Source: an uncultured bacterium (GTDB taxonomy: Bacteria > Planctomycetota > Planctomycetia > Pirellulales > UBA1268). Taken from it: 7,709 nt of DNA. Positions 4,471 through 7,709 of this stretch are shown here, in pieces; positions within the stretch are counted from its first letter, which is position 1; the number at the start of each line of letters is the position of its first letter. Where the stretch lies: the NCBI GenBank assembly GCA_937959175.1, contig CALGAS010000504.1, positions 1 to 7,709 on the forward strand, written 5' to 3'. The notes beneath the pieces were generated by a model, which did no database searches, was not told the DNA's origin, and saw only the letters and a list, made by a program, of their open reading frames with translations. The position numbers were made by a program, and so were the translations under genes.

Positions 4471-6138
4471 ATGGATCATCCCGCCCGCCTGGCCCTGCTC
4501 AGCCTCGCCCTGGCAACGTCCCTCTTCGCCTCCGCCCCGGCTGCCGATGCTCCGGTCGTGGCCGTCGTGGCGGTCGATGGTTACGCCGACGTGAAGCAGC
4601 AACTCGGCTGGCTCGGGCAGCGGGTCGGCAATCCGCAGCTCGCCGCCCTCGCCGAGTCGTTCGTGATGATGGCGACGCAGTTCAAGGGTCTGGCGGGCCT
4701 CGACGTGAAGCGGCCAGCCGGCATCGTCGTCACCGCCAGCGGCGACCAGCCGGTGATCCATGGCTACGTGCCGGTCAAGGATCTCGACCGGCTCCTCGAT
4801 GTGCTCAAGGGAACGACCGGCCCCGTCGCCCAGGCCGGCGGCAAGCGGCTGATCACACTGCCCACCGGGATGCAGCTCGAGATCGCCGAGGAGGACGGCT
4901 GGGCGGTGATCGCGCCGGCGGGCAGCCCGGCCGGGCCAGACAAGCCCGCTGACCTGATCGCCGGCGTGGCCGGCAAGTTCTCGCTGGGCGTGAAGGCCTT
5001 TCCGGCTCGGATGCCCGAGGGGATGCGGGAGCAGGTCAAGGCGATGATCGAACAGGGCGCCGACGCCGCTGCTGCCCAGGGCCAGCCGATGGACGCCGCC
5101 GCCCTCGATGCGGCGTTCGAAGGCCTCGAGGAGACGGAGTCGATTCTGTTCGGGCTGGCGATCGACCCGGACGGCGACCAGATCTTCATCGAGAGCGGCA
5201 GCCAGATGGTGCCGGGCAGCAGTGGTGCAGAAGCCTGGACCGCAGCGGGTAAGGCGGGCAAGGCACTCGGCCTGCCCGCGGCCGGCGACGGCAAGCCGGC
5301 GGCGGTCGCGGGGCATCACAGCCAGGCGGTTCCCGAGGCAACGCGGGTGGCCGTGGAGGCGACGCTCGCCCAGGCCCTCCCGGCCGGCACGGGCGACCCC
5401 GTCACCGACGCCCTCTTCGGCCTGGTCCAGGATCTGATCGGCAGCATGCTCGACACCGGCGGCATGGACCTGGGGCTCGCGGTCGATACCAGCGGCGTCA
5501 CCGGCGACGAGCTCCTCCCGGCCGTCACGCTGGCAGCGCGGATCAAGGATGGCCCGGCGCTCGAGAAGCAGGTCAAGAATCGGTTTGGCAAGGAGGGCAG
5601 CCTGCCGCCCGAGGTAACGATCGCCTTCGACGCCGGCCGCAAGGCGGGCGCCAACCTCCATGAGGTCGAAATCGACCTCGTCGGCACGCCCTTGGCGGAC
5701 ACCGTCGGCGACACCCTCCGGGCGACGCTGGCCGTCACCGACGATCGGGCCTATCTGCTGACCGGCGGGGACGTGGCCGACCGGATCGCCGCGGCGGTCG
5801 CCGCCGGCAAAAAGGCCGATCCCGACGCCACGCCGCTGACGCGAGTCGAGCTTTCCGTGCCCGCCCTGCTCGGCTTCGCAGCCGAGATGGCCAAGGCCGG
5901 CCAGCCGGGCGAACCGCTGGGGCCGGCCCTGGCCAACGCCGCCAAGGATGCCGCTGCCAAGCCCTCGGCCATCGTCCGGATGACGATGCAGCCGATCGAG
6001 CGGGGAGCGGCGATGCGGCTGGCCGCAGATGCCGGCGCGATCGAGTCGATCGCCGGGGCGATCATGGCCCAAGGGATGGCCGCCGGACCGCCCGGAGCGG
6101 GATTTCCGGGGGGCGGCGTTCCGACGTTTGCTCCGTAG
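4471..6138 (+). CDS. Secreted protein of unknown function, cysteine-free
   Basis: This 555-residue protein begins with a clear Sec signal peptide. A short charged start (MDHPAR) is followed by a hydrophobic core at residues 7-21 and small-residue cleavage options after Ala24 or Ala27. The mature part is Ala/Gly/Asp-rich, contains no cysteine and very few tryptophans, and shows no further membrane segment. Recurrent beta-strand-like blocks appear, such as RPAGIVV near residue 82, FGLAIDPDGDQIFIE near 227 and LGLAVD near 334. The last 18 residues are Gly/Pro-rich. The overall look matches secreted proteins of about 500-650 residues common in planctomycetes, which I recall only as uncharacterised. 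I can name no enzyme motif. It should act outside the cytoplasmic membrane. Only a weak GTGGA precedes the ATG. lysA follows after ten bases and may be co-transcribed. Confidence 0.85.
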   Translation: MDHPARLALLSLALATSLFASAPAADAPVVAVVAVDGYADVKQQLGWLGQRVGNPQLAALAESFVMMATQFKGLAGLDVKRPAGIVVTASGDQPVIHGYVPVKDLDRLLDVLKGTTGPVAQAGGKRLITLPTGMQLEIAEEDGWAVIAPAGSPAGPDKPADLIAGVAGKFSLGVKAFPARMPEGMREQVKAMIEQGADAAAAQGQPMDAAALDAAFEGLEETESILFGLAIDPDGDQIFIESGSQMVPGSSGAEAWTAAGKAGKALGLPAAGDGKPAAVAGHHSQAVPEATRVAVEATLAQALPAGTGDPVTDALFGLVQDLIGSMLDTGGMDLGLAVDTSGVTGDELLPAVTLAARIKDGPALEKQVKNRFGKEGSLPPEVTIAFDAGRKAGANLHEVEIDLVGTPLADTVGDTLRATLAVTDDRAYLLTGGDVADRIAAAVAAGKKADPDATPLTRVELSVPALLGFAAEMAKAGQPGEPLGPALANAAKDAAAKPSAIVRMTMQPIERGAAMRLAADAGAIESIAGAIMAQGMAAGPPGAGFPGGGVPTFAP

Positions 6139-6141
6139 AGG
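6137..6141 (+). promoter_or_regulatory. lysA ribosome binding site (AGAGG) overlapping the upstream stop
   Basis: AGAGG sits seven bases before the ATG at 6149, and its first two bases are the last two of the upstream TAG stop (6136-6138). The spacing fixes the lysA start at 6149 rather than at the ATG five codons later (6164). It also suggests that lysA is translated by ribosomes finishing the upstream gene. Confidence 0.7.
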
Positions 6142-6148
6142 CCGCCCC

Positions 6149-7459
6149 ATGATTCGATCCGCCATGGAGCCAGCCGACGCCGCCAGCCTTGTTCGCCGCG
6201 AGATTGCCGGGGTGGCGATCGCCGATCTCGTTCGTGAGCACGGCACGCCGCTCTACGTCTACGACGCCGAGACGATCCGCCGCCGCTGCCGCGACCTGGC
6301 CGCCTGGGATACCGTCCGTTTCGCCCAGAAGGCCTGCTCGAATCTCGCGGTGCTCGATCTGGTCCGCCGCGAGGGCGTCGTCGTCGACGCGGTCAGTGCC
6401 GGCGAGATCGCGCGGGCGCTGGCGGCAGGCTATCCGGCCCATGCCGAGCCGGGAGCGGCCACGGCCGACACGCTGCCGCCGGTCCACCCGATCGTCTACA
6501 CCGCCGACATCTTCGACCGGGCGAGCCTTGAGGCCGTCGTTCGGCATGGGATTCACGTCAACTGCGGCTCGGCCGACATGCTCGAGCAGCTCGCGGAGCG
6601 GATGCCGGGGGCGGGCGTTACACTCCGCGTAAATCCCGGCTTCGGCCACGGCCACAGCCAGAAGACCAACACCGGCGGCGAGGGCTCGAAGCACGGCATC
6701 TGGCACGAGGAGATTCCCGAGGTCCTCCGGCGGGCGGAATGGGCGGGGCTGTCGGTGACAGGCCTCCACATGCACATCGGCAGCGGTGCGGACCTCGCCC
6801 ACCTTGGCGAGGTGGCCGGGGCTCTGGAGCGGGTGGCCCGCGAGATCGGCCGCTCCCTGACCACGATCTCAGCCGGCGGCGGCCTGCCGGTGGCGTATCA
6901 GGCCGGTGAGGAGGAGGCCGACCTAGCCGGCTACTACTCGCTCTGGGACGCGACCCGCAAGCGACTCGAGGAAGCCTTCGGCCACCGGATTCGTCTCGAG
7001 ATCGAGCCGGGCCGGTTCCTCACGGCCGAGGCGGGCTTTCTGATCACCGAGGTTCGGGCGATCAAGCGGCAGGGCTCTCGGAAGTACCTCCTGGTCGATG
7101 CCGGCTTCAACACGCTGGCCCGACCGGTCCTCTACGGCTCCTACCATCCGATGAGCCTCTGCCCCGTCGCCGAAGCGGCGGTCGAGGCCTGCGAGGAGGT
7201 CGCGGTGGGCGGGCCGCTCTGCGAATCGGGCGACATCTTCACGCAGGCCGAAGGCGGCTTCGTGACGAGCCGGCCGCTCCCGGTGGCGAGTGTCGGCGAC
7301 GTGCTCGTGATCGAGATCGCTGGCGCCTACGGCTTCGTGATGGCGAGCAACTACAACTCAAAGCTCCTGCCGGCCGAGGTTCTGATCGACGGCGGCTCGC
7401 CCCGGCTGGTGCGGGCCCGGCAGACGCCCGAGGACCTCATCCGCGGCGAGACGGTCTGA
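6149..7459 (+). CDS. lysA: Diaminopimelate decarboxylase
   Basis: This 436-residue fold-type III PLP enzyme catalyses the last step of lysine synthesis, decarboxylating meso-diaminopimelate. FAQKACSN carries the Schiff-base Lys61. HIGSG (209-213) and GGG (243-245) are phosphate-binding blocks. EPGR (286-289), CESGD (358-362, with the partner-subunit Cys358) and GAYG (392-395) complete the active site. The segment RVNPGFGHGHSQKTNTGG (160-177) and the later YNS block make it the E. coli-like LysA type rather than the Bacillus/Mycobacterium type. I see no feature favouring a carboxyspermidine or arginine decarboxylase instead. The start at 6149 has a well-placed AGAGG. The frame is open back to 6029, but that extension overlaps the previous gene and reads as Arg/Pro-rich shadow. 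The nearest strong terminator lies about 220 bases downstream. Confidence 0.96.
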   Translation: MIRSAMEPADAASLVRREIAGVAIADLVREHGTPLYVYDAETIRRRCRDLAAWDTVRFAQKACSNLAVLDLVRREGVVVDAVSAGEIARALAAGYPAHAEPGAATADTLPPVHPIVYTADIFDRASLEAVVRHGIHVNCGSADMLEQLAERMPGAGVTLRVNPGFGHGHSQKTNTGGEGSKHGIWHEEIPEVLRRAEWAGLSVTGLHMHIGSGADLAHLGEVAGALERVAREIGRSLTTISAGGGLPVAYQAGEEEADLAGYYSLWDATRKRLEEAFGHRIRLEIEPGRFLTAEAGFLITEVRAIKRQGSRKYLLVDAGFNTLARPVLYGSYHPMSLCPVAEAAVEACEEVAVGGPLCESGDIFTQAEGGFVTSRPLPVASVGDVLVIEIAGAYGFVMASNYNSKLLPAEVLIDGGSPRLVRARQTPEDLIRGETV

Positions 7460-7472
7460 CGCCCGCGGCCGT

Positions 7473-7541
7473 CGGTCGGGCCGGCGGGCATGGAGGCGGT
7501 CGGGCCGGCCCGACGTCATCGCCGCGTGCCGGAGCGGCGAT
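7473..7541 (+). repeat. Direct repeat, 16-bp palindrome and hairpin downstream of lysA
   Basis: CGGTCGGGCCGGC occurs at 7473-7485 and again at 7497-7509, a 24-base period. The second copy extends into a perfect 16-bp palindrome, GTCGGGCCGGCCCGAC, at 7499-7514. It is followed at once by an 8-bp hairpin (ATCGCCGC at 7518-7525 against GCGGCGAT at 7534-7541, eight-base loop). Neither structure has a T-tract, so they are not standard intrinsic terminators. They may protect the 3' end of the lysA transcript or belong to the structured region that follows. G+C richness raises the chance of fortuitous pairing. Confidence 0.6.
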
Positions 7542-7542
7542 A

Positions 7543-7703
7543 CCCAACGACCAGCCGTCCCCGCGGAGAGCGGGCGAAGGTTCCGGGGTTGATTGGTCGT
7601 GATCGCGGATTGGGCGGGCTGGTGGTGAACGGTTTCGCGGACTCCCGGGGACGGCTCTCGCCCAACGGCCCGCCGTCCCCCCGGCTCGCGCCGGGGGGCT
7701 TTT
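7543..7703 (+). other. Candidate structured RNA region with competing hairpins
   Basis: No coding frame is supported here. CCCAACGACCAGCCGTCCCC (7543-7562) recurs as CCCAACGGCCCGCCGTCCCC (7661-7680), 18 of 20 identical. Between them lies one GGGGACGGC (7647-7655), perfectly complementary over 9 bp to GCCGTCCCC in both copies (7554-7562 and 7672-7680). The downstream pairing uses bases of the left arm of the terminator, so the two cannot form together. Two shorter stems add to this: ACGACCA (7547-7553) with TGGTCGT (7594-7600), and CCCGC/GCGGG at 7560-7574. The layout fits a lysA 3' region, a small RNA, or a leader for a gene beyond the window. I recognise no known riboswitch class. Existence as an RNA is inference. 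Confidence 0.4.
7677..7703 (+). terminator. Strong intrinsic terminator
   Basis: A perfect 9-bp GC-only stem (CCCCCCGGC at 7677-7685, GCCGGGGGG at 7690-7698) closes a TCGC tetraloop. It is followed by one C and then TTTT (7700-7703). On the plus strand this is a textbook rho-independent terminator; the minus strand has no T-tract after the stem. It probably ends the secreted-protein/lysA transcript, or a separate transcript starting within the preceding 200 bases. Its left arm overlaps an alternative upstream pairing. Confidence 0.85.
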
Positions 7704-7709
7704 ATGGGG

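Noticed and set aside
6029..6148. N-terminal extension of lysA upstream to 6029
   Set aside because: It overlaps the end of the secreted-protein gene, reads as Arg/Pro-rich shadow, and the ATG at 6149 has a good ribosome binding site.
4351..6246. 631-codon open frame on the minus strand, antisense to the secreted-protein gene
   Set aside because: The Arg/Gly/His-rich shadow composition, the absence of motifs, and the clear signal peptide of the plus-strand product favour the plus-strand gene.
7543..7703. Known RNA class (tRNA, SRP RNA, RNase P, tmRNA, cobalamin, glycine or fluoride riboswitch)
   Set aside because: None of the conserved core sequences of these classes could be found, so the region is described only as a candidate structured RNA.
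7704..7709. ATG at 7704 as the start of a next gene
   Set aside because: It lies inside the tail of the terminator, has no ribosome binding site, and only two codons are visible.

Overview
The window is a GC-rich bacterial chromosome segment. By eye it is roughly two-thirds G+C, with strong third-position G/C bias that leaves long spurious open frames on the opposite strands. I suspect a planctomycete. The reasons are an uncharacterised secreted protein of a type I associate with that phylum and short REP-like repeats of the form GAAAAAGGGGACATCC. This placement is inference, since the window holds no rRNA or other phylogenetic marker. I see no phage, conjugative, CRISPR or defence genes, and the protein-coding content is ordinary housekeeping metabolism.

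Left part (minus strand, read from 4382 down to 80): a site-2-protease-type membrane metalloprotease (M50), then glyA (serine hydroxymethyltransferase), aguB (N-carbamoylputrescine amidase) and aguA (agmatine deiminase). glyA and aguB overlap by the four bases ATGA and are probably translationally coupled. AguA and AguB carry out the two consecutive steps agmatine -> N-carbamoylputrescine -> putrescine. The arginine decarboxylase that would supply agmatine is not in the window. Between aguB and aguA sits a pair of inverted, nearly identical 25-bp repeats (a REPIN-like doublet). One of them supplies the start codon and first five codons of aguA. Just beyond aguA lies a heptanucleotide tandem repeat that runs off the window edge and is G-run-rich on the aguA sense strand.

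Right part (plus strand): divergent from the protease gene is a 555-residue cysteine-free secreted protein of unknown function. Ten bases after it comes lysA (diaminopimelate decarboxylase, the E. coli-like type), which makes lysine from the cell-wall precursor meso-DAP. The 88-bp divergent region holds a plausible extended -10 promoter for the plus-strand pair.

The last 250 bases hold no gene but are unusually rich in inverted and direct repeats. They end in a strong intrinsic terminator whose left arm can also pair with an upstream segment, and that segment can in turn pair further upstream. This terminator/antiterminator-like geometry, the REPIN embedded in the aguA start, and a perfect 20-bp palindrome early in the protease gene are the points most worth checking.
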